Below the pieces are notes generated by a model, which saw nothing but the letters and a program-made list of their open reading frames with translations, made no database searches and had not been told where the DNA came from. From Methanobacterium bryantii (GTDB taxonomy: Archaea > Methanobacteriota > Methanobacteria > Methanobacteriales > Methanobacteriaceae), in contig NZ_LMVM01000023.1 in the NCBI RefSeq assembly GCF_002287175.1, positions 1 through 64,000 on the forward strand: 64,000 nt of DNA, read 5' to 3'. The position numbers were made by a program, and so were the translations under genes. Positions 45,110-53,013 of the stretch are shown piece by piece (the first letter of the stretch is position 1; every line of letters begins with the position of its first letter).

Positions 45110-45472
45110 ATGGACAAAGTCCTTGAAAAATTCGAGACTGAAATAAGACGAGGGATAATGCAGGTAGCCGTGGTCTGTCTTCTGGATGAAGAGAAATACG
45201 GCTATGAAATAATCAAAAGTCTCAAGGAAGTAGGATTGAATGTTGAAGAAGGCACATTATATCCACTTCTTAGACGTCTCGAAAAGGATGAACTACTTTC
45301 TAGCCGCTGGGAAACCAGCGGACCAAGGCCGCGGAAATATTACATGGTAACTGAATACGGAAAGGAAATTAGAACAAAATGGTTGAATTCGTTTAATGCA
45401 ATTCGTGCCGTCATTGAACGACTTAAAGAGAATATTCAAGATAATGAAAAGAGTGGATTATACAATGTGTAA
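45110..45472 (+). CDS. PadR-family transcriptional regulator 2
   Basis: A 120-residue short PadR: RRGIMQVAVVCLLDEEKYGYEIIKSLKEVGL, then VEEGTLYPLLRRLEKDELLSSRWET and PRKYYMVTEYGKEI, the winged helix with its conserved YP-L-RLE. It lacks the long C-terminal helix set of PadR 1 (s-type rather than type 1). A GGGAGGATAACA ribosome binding site precedes its ATG. It is followed by a HAAS-domain membrane protein and the ABC exporter, the classical PadR/HAAS/efflux arrangement. Confidence 0.9.
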   Translation: MDKVLEKFETEIRRGIMQVAVVCLLDEEKYGYEIIKSLKEVGLNVEEGTLYPLLRRLEKDELLSSRWETSGPRPRKYYMVTEYGKEIRTKWLNSFNAIRAVIERLKENIQDNEKSGLYNV

Positions 45473-45537
45473 CCTTGTCAACGATTATATAAGTAAAGAA
45501 GTGAAGACGTTTCAAGTAAATGAAAGGGGCGTTATGC

Positions 45538-45993
45538 ATGTACAATAACCTTATCAAGGAATATATAAACAAAGTAACGAAGGATATGGGCTCAAATCAG
45601 CGGAAAGAAGTTTCTAAAGAATTAGAAACACATATTTTAGACAGCGCTGAAGCTCTTGCTGTCGAAAAAAATGTTGATATTGATGAAGCTATCATTCATG
45701 AAGTTATCACCAGGATGGGATCTCCAGAAGAAGTCGCAGCTATGTATTCCCCCGAAAAAACTTTTTCAGATAAAGTAGTTGACCAATTAAAGGAGATATG
45801 GAGAATAACAGTCCATTTCATCATAATAGTCACAATTGTCTGGATTGTATTGTTCATTGCATTCTGGATATACTTCGGCCGTACAGATTATATCGAGTTC
45901 AATATGTTCACTTTACTCATAATGATTATCATTTACCTCGTTATAATTGCCTTTCACATGGTCAAAAAGCTTAAAATTTTTTCACAGCACTAA
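45538..45993 (+). CDS. HAAS-domain membrane protein (DUF1700-like)
   Basis: A 151-residue protein: the N-terminal 75 residues form the helical HAAS domain (EYINKVTKDMGSNQRKEVSKELETHI; DEAIIHEVITRMGSPEEVAAMYSPE), and two membrane helices follow (about 84-105 and 118-138). HAAS domains occur beside PadR regulators and act as signalling partners in the membrane. ATG 45538 behind AAAGGGGC is preferred to 45520. It probably forms an operon with PadR 2, 65 bp upstream. Confidence 0.85.
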   Translation: MYNNLIKEYINKVTKDMGSNQRKEVSKELETHILDSAEALAVEKNVDIDEAIIHEVITRMGSPEEVAAMYSPEKTFSDKVVDQLKEIWRITVHFIIIVTIVWIVLFIAFWIYFGRTDYIEFNMFTLLIMIIIYLVIIAFHMVKKLKIFSQH

Positions 45994-46104
45994 AAAGCAG
46001 TAATAAGACACGAAATATATTAAATTATACATTTAGCTTTCTTAAATTCACACAATATAAAAATAAATGATTTAAATTCATACCCTAAAAATTGGAGGAA
46101 TTAT

Positions 46105-46314
46105 ATGGACAACAGACGTGAATATCGTCGCCACAGACTATTTGGATTTCCATATGGCCACTTAATCTGGCCGCTTGTAATTGGAATTACTTTAATTTGT
46201 GCAGGCTTATCTGATTTGATTAAAATAGATATCTGGCATTATATATGGCCGATGATTGCCATTGTTTTAGGCATATTAATTATAGCTGGAGGAATCTTCA
46301 GCAACAGACATTAA
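46105..46314 (+). CDS. Two-helix small membrane protein (LiaF/DUF5668-like)
   Basis: A 69-residue protein. It has a basic N-terminus (DNRREYRRHRLFGF) and two membrane helices (about 18-36 and 45-65), with a HYIWPMIAIVLGI pattern that recalls LiaI/LiaF-like TM pairs. GGAGGAATTAT precedes its ATG. It lies 17 bp ahead of the ABC ATPase gene, and the downstream position of an exporter suggests a role in that complex. Function unknown. Confidence 0.65.
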   Translation: MDNRREYRRHRLFGFPYGHLIWPLVIGITLICAGLSDLIKIDIWHYIWPMIAIVLGILIIAGGIFSNRH

Positions 46315-46331
46315 CTAAAGAAGGGATCTAT

Positions 46332-47270
46332 ATGGATGAATATGTAATAGAGGCTCAAAATCTTACCAAAAAATATGGTGATTTTTTAGCTGTAGATAAT
46401 TTAAATTTAAAAATAAAAAAAGGAGAAGTCTTTGGTTTTTTAGGTCCAAATGGGGCAGGAAAGACGACTTCAATTAGTATGATGGTAGGGCTGCTGCGCC
46501 CTTCCAGCGGTAAAGTTCTGATCAACGATAAAGAAGTAGAAAAGATTGATAAAGGGACCATTGGCATATGTCCACAGGAACTTGTTCTCTGGGAAAATCT
46601 TACATGCTACGAAAGCCTTAAACTTATGGGAGATATGTATGAGATACCCAAAGATAAACTGGATCAAAGGATAAAAACTCTTTTAAAAGATCTTTTCCTT
46701 ACAGATAAAGCTGACACAGTAGTTTCTAACCTTTCAGGAGGTATGAAACGTCGTTTAAATCTTGCACTTGCTGTAATTCACCAGCCAGAAATAGTACTTT
46801 TAGACGAACCCTCAGAAGGTCTTGATCCTCAGTCACGTCGTGTATTATGGAATTACATCCGATCACTTCGGGATGATGAAGGTAAAACCGTTATTTTAAC
46901 AACACACCTTATGGATGAAGCAGACAGGTTAAGCGATCGAGTTGCTATAATTGACCACGGCCAGCTGCTTAAATTAGATACCCCCAAAAATCTCAAAAAA
47001 GAGGTAGGAGAAGGAGATATTGTTGAAATGACCCTTTCTAACCCGAATAATAGAGATGTCATAAAGTATCTTGAAAACCTAGAGGATATCATATCTGTCG
47101 CGGAGTTAGACGGGAAGATTAATTTAAGAGCATTTGATGCTGTAGGAAAACTTCCAAAGATTATTGGAGCTCTTGAAGAATCTAATATTAACATAGATGA
47201 TCTTGCTATACGACAAAACACTTTAGAAGATGTTTTCATCGAGTTAACAGGGACAGGGCTCAGGGAGTGA
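46332..47270 (+). CDS. ABC-2 transporter ATP-binding protein
   Basis: A 312-residue DrrA-like ATPase. Walker A is FLGPNGAGKTTS near residues 36-47, the signature LSGGMKRRL near 133-141, Walker B VLLDEPSEGLDP near 155-166, and the switch His in TTHLMDEADRL near 190. The C-terminal 80 residues are the regulatory domain of drug/lipid exporters (EMTLSNPNNRDVI). The ATG at 46332 begins after AAGAAGGGATC and matches family starts; a longer frame upstream overlaps the preceding gene and is rejected. It overlaps the permease operon closely. Confidence 0.93.
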   Translation: MDEYVIEAQNLTKKYGDFLAVDNLNLKIKKGEVFGFLGPNGAGKTTSISMMVGLLRPSSGKVLINDKEVEKIDKGTIGICPQELVLWENLTCYESLKLMGDMYEIPKDKLDQRIKTLLKDLFLTDKADTVVSNLSGGMKRRLNLALAVIHQPEIVLLDEPSEGLDPQSRRVLWNYIRSLRDDEGKTVILTTHLMDEADRLSDRVAIIDHGQLLKLDTPKNLKKEVGEGDIVEMTLSNPNNRDVIKYLENLEDIISVAELDGKINLRAFDAVGKLPKIIGALEESNINIDDLAIRQNTLEDVFIELTGTGLRE

Positions 47271-47275
47271 AAAAA

Positions 47276-48478
47276 ATGAAATTCATGAGTATAGCTTCAA
47301 AAGATTTAAAGGAACTTTTAAGGGACAGAAGAGGATTATTCTTTATACTGTTATTCCCACTATTTTTTATGTTAATTTTTGGATTTGCATATGGGAATAT
47401 GGGTGAAAACAATGAACCACATAGTATTGCAGTAGTTAACTATGATCAGGGCGTGACAATGCCCGGTGGAACCAATATAAACTTTGGGGACAAGACTACA
47501 GACACGCTAAAGGATGTCCAGTATCCTGAAAATGATACAAATATGTTTAATGTCACTTTAACATCAGAGGCAGAGGCAGATAATCTTGTAAAACAGAGAA
47601 GTGTAGACGCAGAAATTATAATTCCAGAGAATTTCTCTAAATCTATTTCAACTTTAACACCGTCAACAGTTATCGTCCGTGGTGATACTGGTTATTCCGG
47701 ATTTGGAATTACTCAAGCCATGTTATCAAGTGTTTTAGGAGAATATCAAACTAAATTAGCCGCTAAAATCGAAAATAATGGAAATAATCAATCAGAACAG
47801 CTTATTCAAGGCAAAATAGAAGGATTGCCAGGAACAGAATCTTTTACAGCCTTTGACTATCTTGCACCTGGAATGATGGTATTTGCAATATTAATGCTTG
47901 CAACCAGCGTAGCGACAATACTAACAAGAGAAGTAGAAAGTGGAACCCTTAAACGTCTGAAACTCTCTAAAATGACCTCATTTGATTTCCTATTTGGCGG
48001 TCTTTTGCCATGGTCACTTGTTGCGGCTGCACAAGTATTAATTCTCTTTGCAGTGGCTATAGGGATAGGATTCCACTGGCAGGGAGGTATTGAGTCAATT
48101 ATACTATCAGTGATCATTGGTATAATCGGAGGTATAGCTTCCATATCTCTGGGAATGATCATAGCATCCTTTGCAAGAAGCCCCCCACAGGCAGGTCAGC
48201 TTGGAACTCTAGTAGCAGTACCTTTAACATTCATGGTTGGTGCATTCTTCCAGCTGCCGCAGATGGTAATTGGCAGTTTCATGGGACAGCAAATCCAGGT
48301 TTATGATATTCTCCCATGGTATCATGTTGCAAACGCGCTGCGTTATGTTCTGACATATACCGTTAGTTGGGATACTATCATGTATCAAATAGTTTGGGCA
48401 GTTGTTCTTTCAGCCATTCTTTTTGTTATAGGAGTATTCCTATTTTCAAGAAACAGATTAAGGCCAGATAATAGTTAA
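47276..48478 (+). CDS. ABC-2 transporter permease
   Basis: A 400-residue permease with one N-terminal helix (about 20-40), a large extracytoplasmic domain (45-190, with SEAEADNLVKQRSVDAEIIIP) and five C-terminal helices. The YDYLAPGM-like motif FDYLAPGMMVFAILM and a TREVESGTLKRLKLS coupling loop identify ABC-2 exporters. ATG 47276 is used, with GGGAGTG just upstream; GTG 47267 overlaps the ATPase stop. With the ATPase and PadR/HAAS genes it forms a regulated efflux system; the substrate (drug, lipid or peptide) is unknown. Confidence 0.92.
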   Translation: MKFMSIASKDLKELLRDRRGLFFILLFPLFFMLIFGFAYGNMGENNEPHSIAVVNYDQGVTMPGGTNINFGDKTTDTLKDVQYPENDTNMFNVTLTSEAEADNLVKQRSVDAEIIIPENFSKSISTLTPSTVIVRGDTGYSGFGITQAMLSSVLGEYQTKLAAKIENNGNNQSEQLIQGKIEGLPGTESFTAFDYLAPGMMVFAILMLATSVATILTREVESGTLKRLKLSKMTSFDFLFGGLLPWSLVAAAQVLILFAVAIGIGFHWQGGIESIILSVIIGIIGGIASISLGMIIASFARSPPQAGQLGTLVAVPLTFMVGAFFQLPQMVIGSFMGQQIQVYDILPWYHVANALRYVLTYTVSWDTIMYQIVWAVVLSAILFVIGVFLFSRNRLRPDNS

Positions 48479-48798
48479 AAGATAGAATTAAGATTAATTT
48501 TTCTATCTTACCTTTTTTATAAGCTTAAAATAAATTTTAACCCTTCTTTTCATTAGCTAAACTAGGATAAATAAATTTTAAAATAATTAACGAATTATTA
48601 ATACTTTTTTTATAAATAGTAGTAAATTACTTATAATTTGAACTTCAAAATTAGAAAATAAATACTTCTATTTCCAATATTTTAGATAAAAAACCCATTA
48701 AAACACTTTAAATCATATTATCAAGGTTAATAAAGATTAAATTTGCAAATAAATTTGATACAGTTTATTTTCAAGATATAATCAATTGAGGTGATAAC
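48479..48798. other. Intergenic, no gene seen
   Basis: About 320 bp of very AT-rich DNA after the ABC permease. A T-run at 48505-48515 can end the operon. The promoter of the next gene is probably near 48765 (AATTTGATACAG). No RNA fold or array stands out. Confidence 0.4.
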
Positions 48799-49095
48799 TT
48801 GAAAGAAGAACAATCTGAAAGGAAAAATATGTCAGAAAAAGAGAGAAAAGAAATGGAAGAACAGGAAAAAACTGCAGAAGTATGGATAGAAGAAAGTAAA
48901 GAAAGGTCAAGCTCAGATATTACTAAACAAGAAGAAAAAGGCAAAACTCCAAGGGTAGATTCAGATTTACCCACATTTGAAGGTAAAACAATAGTTAACC
49001 CTCCCCAAGGAGGAGGTAAAATACTTAAAGGATCACGAGGGGAAACTGCTGCAGGAGCAAAATGTGGATACCCAAGCAAACCATGTGACAGGTAA
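48799..49095 (+). CDS. Highly charged small protein
   Basis: A 98-residue protein with a TTG start behind GAGGTGATAAC. The first 55 residues are Glu/Lys-rich and would be a helix or disordered; the rest is Gly/Pro-rich (PTFEGKTIVNPPQGGGK) and ends with two Cys (KCGYPSKPCDR). No hydrophobic segment is present. I do not recognise the family. It stands alone between a permease and a methyltransferase gene. The good ribosome binding site supports a real gene. Confidence 0.6.
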   Translation: MKEEQSERKNMSEKERKEMEEQEKTAEVWIEESKERSSSDITKQEEKGKTPRVDSDLPTFEGKTIVNPPQGGGKILKGSRGETAAGAKCGYPSKPCDR

Positions 49096-49411
49096 TAAAG
49101 CCCACATTATCAAAATAGAAAAAAAACAAGATGTAAATACCAAATACATCTTGTTATCACATCTTTACAATTAAAATCAAATTTTGTTAAATTTTATAGG
49201 TTATAATGTGATTAATTACAGTTTAACAGAAGTATTTTATGCGCATGTCATAGACATTAATTTTAATAATTATTTTGTATCTTATTGATTTAAACAGCTA
49301 TTTTTTGTATAATTTTTAAGCCATCAGATAGTTTAATATTTTAGTAGTCCCCATACTACCAAAACACGATAACTTTAAAATTTTTGAATTATTGAATAAA
49401 AGAGGGAAAAA
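49096..49411. other. Intergenic, no gene seen
   Basis: About 315 AT-rich bases. GCTATTTTTTGTATAATTTTTAAGCC near 49300 may hold the promoter of the methyltransferase. AGATGTAAATACC/AAATACATCT (about 49128-49153) is an imperfect dyad after the small charged gene. Confidence 0.4.
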
Positions 49412-49987
49412 ATGGCAGAATCTGAAAAACATTTTCATCATGGACGTTCAAGTAAAGAAATTCTGGACTCAAATAGAGTTTTAAGTGCAGTTGGACTTAA
49501 AAAAGGAGATACATTTCTAGATGCGGGTTGTGGAGATGGATATATATCTCTTACAGCCTCAAAAATAGTTGGCAATGAAGGTAAAATCATCGCTGTTGAT
49601 GTTTGGGAAGAATCAATTAATGTATTTAAAGAAAAAATCAAAAGCGAGAATATCAAAAATATAAATGCTGAAGTTGCAAATATAACCCAAAAAATACCAG
49701 TAGATGATGAGAGTATCGACATACTGTACATGGGTAATGTTCTACATGGGTTTATTGAAAACAATGAAGTTGAAACTGTAATGAAAGAAATACAGAGGGT
49801 AATTAAGAAAGGAGGGTCATTTGCTGTGGTTGAATTTAAAAAAGAAGAAAGTACCCATGGCCCACCATTACATGTCAGAATCACACCAGAAGACATAGAA
49901 GAAATAGTTAAAAATTATGGATTTACCTTAAATAAAGTAGAAGAAGTCGGTACATATCATTATGCCACAATACTAACTAAGAATTAA
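49412..49987 (+). CDS. Class I SAM-dependent methyltransferase
   Basis: A 191-residue methyltransferase of the UbiE/Methyltransf_11 type: motif I DTFLDAGCGDGYISLTASKI near residues 33-52, KIIAVDVWEESINVFKEK near 61-78, motif IV ESIDILYMGNVLHG near 108-121 and motif V IKKGGSFAVVEFKKEES. It begins SEKHFHHGRSSKEILDSN, like a set of methanogen methyltransferases of unknown substrate. GAGGGAAAAA precedes the ATG. Monocistronic. Confidence 0.9.
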   Translation: MAESEKHFHHGRSSKEILDSNRVLSAVGLKKGDTFLDAGCGDGYISLTASKIVGNEGKIIAVDVWEESINVFKEKIKSENIKNINAEVANITQKIPVDDESIDILYMGNVLHGFIENNEVETVMKEIQRVIKKGGSFAVVEFKKEESTHGPPLHVRITPEDIEEIVKNYGFTLNKVEEVGTYHYATILTKN

Positions 49988-50149
49988 CTGCTCTACTTTT
50001 AATATTACTTTTTTACGAAATAAAACCTAAATTATCCATTGATAAATTATTTTTAACTAAATTTGATTATGCTAAACTTTTTTATAGATGAATGTTATAA
50101 CTTATAACCAATATGAAACAGCGTGTTATTTATCCTACTTTTTAAAGGC

Positions 50150-50233
50150 CCACGCCGTCGAAAATTTTTGATTTTCGATGCACCGAAAACGAAGTTTTCG
50201 AGGGCTGCAAAATTAAAATTTTGCACGCTGTCA
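50150..50233. repeat. Hairpin array I upstream of orphan mtrA
   Basis: Units: CGAAAATT-ttt-GATTTTCG (one mismatch), CGAAAAC-gaa-GTTTTCG and GCAAAATT-aaa-AATTTTGC, with linkers ATGCAC and AGGGCT. It ends about 20 bp ahead of the TTG start; the ribosome binding site GGAGGTG lies between. Confidence 0.75.
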
Positions 50234-50253
50234 AAAACTTGGAGGTGTTTTAA

Positions 50254-50811
50254 TTGGCTGAAAAGAAATCACCCGCAGAAGGATGGCCAGTAATTAATGG
50301 AGATTATGTGGTCGGGGACCCTGAAAGCCCTGTAGCAGCGACAACACTCGGATCACACAACGAACAAATTCCAGTAGATGCCGGAGCCGCCATAGCAGGT
50401 CCATGTAAAACAGAAAACTTAGGAATCGAAAAGATGGTTGCAAACCTTATATCCAACCCCAACATAAGATTCCTCATATTGTGCGGATCAGAAGTACAGG
50501 GACACATTACAGGCCAAAGCATAGAAGCTCTACACGCTAATGGTCTAGATGAAAAAAGAAAAATATCAGGTGCAACAGGTGCAATACCTTTCATCGAAAA
50601 CATTCCAGATGAAGGGCTAGAAAGGTTCCAGCAGCAAATGGAAATCGTAAGTATGATTGACGTAGAAGATGCCGGACAAATCCAGGGCAAAGTTAAAGAG
50701 TGCATTGAAAAAGATCCAGGCGCATACGAAGAAGAACCAATCGCCATAAGACTGGATGAATTAGAAAAAATTCTATCCAAAAAAGAAGAAGTTGCAGAAG
50801 CAGAAACATGA
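50254..50811 (+). CDS. mtrA: MtrA homologue without membrane anchor
   Basis: A 185-residue protein like subunit A of the tetrahydromethanopterin S-methyltransferase (Na+-pumping Mtr). The corrinoid-binding core is present: ILCGSEVQGHITGQSIEALH near residues 70-90, with the axial-ligand His in VQGHITG. It is typical MtrA over ISGATGAIPFIENIP too. Authentic MtrA ends with a C-terminal membrane helix at about 215-238; here the protein stops after a Glu/Lys-rich tail, so it should be soluble. No other mtr subunits are near. It may shuttle methyl groups in another reaction. The TTG start follows GGAGGTGTTTT. Confidence 0.85.
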   Translation: MAEKKSPAEGWPVINGDYVVGDPESPVAATTLGSHNEQIPVDAGAAIAGPCKTENLGIEKMVANLISNPNIRFLILCGSEVQGHITGQSIEALHANGLDEKRKISGATGAIPFIENIPDEGLERFQQQMEIVSMIDVEDAGQIQGKVKECIEKDPGAYEEEPIAIRLDELEKILSKKEEVAEAET

Positions 50812-50832
50812 ATGGAATACTACGTATTCCAT
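50812..50832 (+). terminator. Perfect hairpin right after the mtrA stop
   Basis: ATGGAATAC-tac-GTATTCCAT (9-bp stem, 3-nt loop) starts one base after the TGA, followed by T-rich DNA. The geometry is that of the hairpin arrays. Confidence 0.5.
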
Positions 50833-50860
50833 CTAATTTTATTTTTAAAATGCTTTTTTA

Positions 50861-51592
50861 TTAATATAAAGGCATGTATTTCTTTAAAAAATCAGCATAT
50901 TTTTTATCAAGTATTCTAAGTGCAGACATAGCTTCGGGGGAAGTGCAACATCGCTCATCTACTAAATTTCTGAGGGTCATATTTTTGATATTTTCCTGTA
51001 TCTCTTTAATTACAAAGTCCAATGTATTTTTATTGTACGCTTTAAGCTCTTCAAAATCCAGATCATAAATCTGATATTTAGTGATATCGTAGTTTGCAGA
51101 TGGAGTTTGCATGATATTTAGATAAGCATAAAAATCGCATGAAAAGTCTCCAAATAGATCTACACCCATATAAGCAAGTAACGGGATAAAATTAATGTCT
51201 ACAAATGAAAAATATAGTGCTGCGTTTGGGTTTATATTTTCTCTTATGTTTACTATTATATCAACCAGATCCCATGGTTGTCTCATAAGCTCTTTGGGAT
51301 TTGCTACTAGAAATGTGGTGATTCCAAGTTTATCTAATTCTTTTGCACATTTTATTCTCAAATCCAGATATTTTCCGCCGTGAATAACTCCAATACCCTT
51401 TTCTTTACTTTCTTTTGCATTTTCAATTGTCTGGCTAACAGACCATTTTGCCAGTTCCTTTGGGACATCATATGGCATTGGTTCATCCTTTATAATCTTA
51501 AATTCAATACCAGGTTTAAAAACAGCCGGTGTTTTTAATTCCTCATAATTTCCAAGCCTTGCAGGACCATCATGTCGTTTTATTTCAAGCAT
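50861..51592 (-). CDS. Archaeosine synthase/TGT-like N-terminal domain protein
   Basis: A 243-residue protein resembling the N-terminal TIM-barrel domain of archaeal tRNA-guanine transglycosylase-related ArcS/TgtA2: LEIKRHDGPARLGNYEELKTP at the start, RPWDLVDIIVNIREN near 113, and a C-terminal TLRNLVDERCCTSPEAMSALR. The C-terminal PUA and lyase domains of full ArcS (about 550 residues) are absent. It could be one half of a split enzyme acting in archaeosine (G+15) synthesis. ATG 51592 fits the family start; the frame extends to 51655 without support. Confidence 0.65.
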   Translation of the reverse strand: MLEIKRHDGPARLGNYEELKTPAVFKPGIEFKIIKDEPMPYDVPKELAKWSVSQTIENAKESKEKGIGVIHGGKYLDLRIKCAKELDKLGITTFLVANPKELMRQPWDLVDIIVNIRENINPNAALYFSFVDINFIPLLAYMGVDLFGDFSCDFYAYLNIMQTPSANYDITKYQIYDLDFEELKAYNKNTLDFVIKEIQENIKNMTLRNLVDERCCTSPEAMSALRILDKKYADFLKKYMPLY

Positions 51593-51759
51593 AAAAATCA
51601 ATTTTCCATTTCTTATGTAAATGTATTTAAATAAAAGTTTATAGTGAATAACCAAATATTTTGGATTAGGGAATTATAAAATTTGTTTACATGCTCTTTA
51701 ATTTAAAGAATGTAAATGTAATTAATTTAATTATTTAAAATTTATAAGTTTAATAAGTT

Positions 51760-52290
51760 ATGTTTACAAAACGAAGCTGGAGAAAAATGTTTACAAAATC
51801 TCTCAAACACTGTTAAAATCTCTGATTTTGACGCCCCGAAAACCTTAAGGTTTTCCTGAACCGCAAAACGTAGTTTTGCAGGCCACAAAAAACTTCGTTT
51901 TTTGTAGGCTTCGTGTTTGGAGCCCTCGAAAATCTTTGATTTTCGGGGCGTCGAAAATATTATTTTCGACAGTGCAAATCGAAGTTAGAAAAATACAAAG
52001 TATTTTTCTACATAAAAAATCGAAGATTTTTTAAGATTTGCTAACTACGATTTTGTAAACATTTCCTAACCTTTCGGAAATCATAGATTTCCGATGCCGG
52101 AGGAAACTCTGTTTCCTCGGCCGCAAAATTAAAAATTTTGCAGGCATCAAACGCTTTGCGTTTGAATGTCCCAAAAAATTCTATGAATTTTTTGAGGATT
52201 TTGCATGCCCCAAAAAATCCCTCGAAATTCGTAGAATTTCGGGGCATCAAAAACCAGCGGTTTTTGAAGGCTTTGATTTTTTGAGGGAAT
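51760..52290. repeat. Hairpin array J, largest in the window
   Basis: More than twelve units over 530 bp, e.g. AAAATC-tct-GATTTT, GAAAACC-tta-GGTTTTC, GCAAAAC-gta-GTTTTGC, CGAAAATC-ttt-GATTTTCG, CGGAAATC-ata-GATTTCCG, GAGGAAAC-tct-GTTTCCTC, CAAAATT-aaa-AATTTTG, CAAACGC-ttt-GCGTTTG and CGAAATTC-gta-GAATTTCG. 52049-52197 is the inverted copy of 1-149 with one mismatch. It separates the leftward TGT-like gene from the rightward phosphatidyltransferase; no gene is present. Confidence 0.9.
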
Positions 52291-52356
52291 TTTCACATGT
52301 TATTCACTATAGAATATTTGTATAGCCAGTTTAAATAACTAATTGCAAGGATAAAA

Positions 52357-52872
52357 ATGAAGATCAACAAATTAATCTTAGTTCCAACAGGAATAACCGC
52401 GTTTAGAATTGTATTATCCATTCTATTTTTAGACTTGCTTATAAATAACATGGAACTAATTGCAATCCTTGTTTTTTTACTTGCAGTCATTACAGATGCT
52501 TTTGATGGATATTATGCCAGGAAATTAGGAGTTTCATCAGATTATGGTGCATATCTTGATATAACTGCCGATTTTATTCTTGTTTTAGTCGCATTCTTAA
52601 CATTCATAATTATTGGAATCTATCCATACTGGCTGCTGATTCTCATAATTTTAGTATTTTTGCAGTTTATACTGACATCAAAGCTTAAGGTTCTAGTATA
52701 TGATCCAGTAGGTAAATATTATGGAGCTTTCCTTTTTGCGGTGATTCTTGTTACGTTAATATCACCACCCATTTTTTACGGCTTTTTACTCATAGCTACC
52801 CTTTTATTTACCACATTATCATTGATAAGTAGGTATCTCTTCTTTATTTTTCGAAAAACAGTTGAAAAATAA
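52357..52872 (+). CDS. CDP-alcohol phosphatidyltransferase
   Basis: A 171-residue membrane enzyme with about five helices. The family signature D-x2-D-G-x2-A-R-x8-G-x3-D-x3-D is seen as DAFDGYYARKLGV then SDYGAYLDITAD near residues 48-72. It transfers an alcohol phosphate from a CDP lipid, for example in archaeal phosphatidyl-inositol, -glycerol or -serine synthesis; which one cannot be told here. AAGGATAAAA precedes the ATG. It is followed 150 bp later by hdrC with its own promoter. Confidence 0.9.
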   Translation: MKINKLILVPTGITAFRIVLSILFLDLLINNMELIAILVFLLAVITDAFDGYYARKLGVSSDYGAYLDITADFILVLVAFLTFIIIGIYPYWLLILIILVFLQFILTSKLKVLVYDPVGKYYGAFLFAVILVTLISPPIFYGFLLIATLLFTTLSLISRYLFFIFRKTVEK

Positions 52873-52930
52873 TTCAAAATTCTGAATGGGATAGGTGTCA
52901 TCAAAAAGGTTACAGTTTGCAAAATTTCCG

Positions 52931-52947
52931 CAAGGTATATATACACA
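52931..52947 (+). promoter_or_regulatory. TATA promoter of hdrCB
   Basis: CCGCAAGGTATATATACAC contains a BRE-like purine stretch and TATATATA (52936-52943), a strong archaeal promoter. The start is expected near 52965, about 45 bp before the hdrC ribosome binding site, fitting high expression of this energy-metabolism operon. Confidence 0.65.
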
Positions 52948-53013
52948 GATCATCAACCTAGATATGAAAATTGTAAGTTTTCACGTAGACCCGTTACCAA
53001 GGGTGTGAAAAGA

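Noticed and set aside
46245..46331. Longer start for the ABC ATPase
   Set aside because: The extension overlaps the end of the upstream gene in another frame and lacks similarity to ABC ATPase N-termini.
52041..52250. A 69-codon reading frame on the minus strand within array J
   Set aside because: It consists entirely of hairpin units, has no ribosome binding site and would encode palindromic low-complexity peptide.
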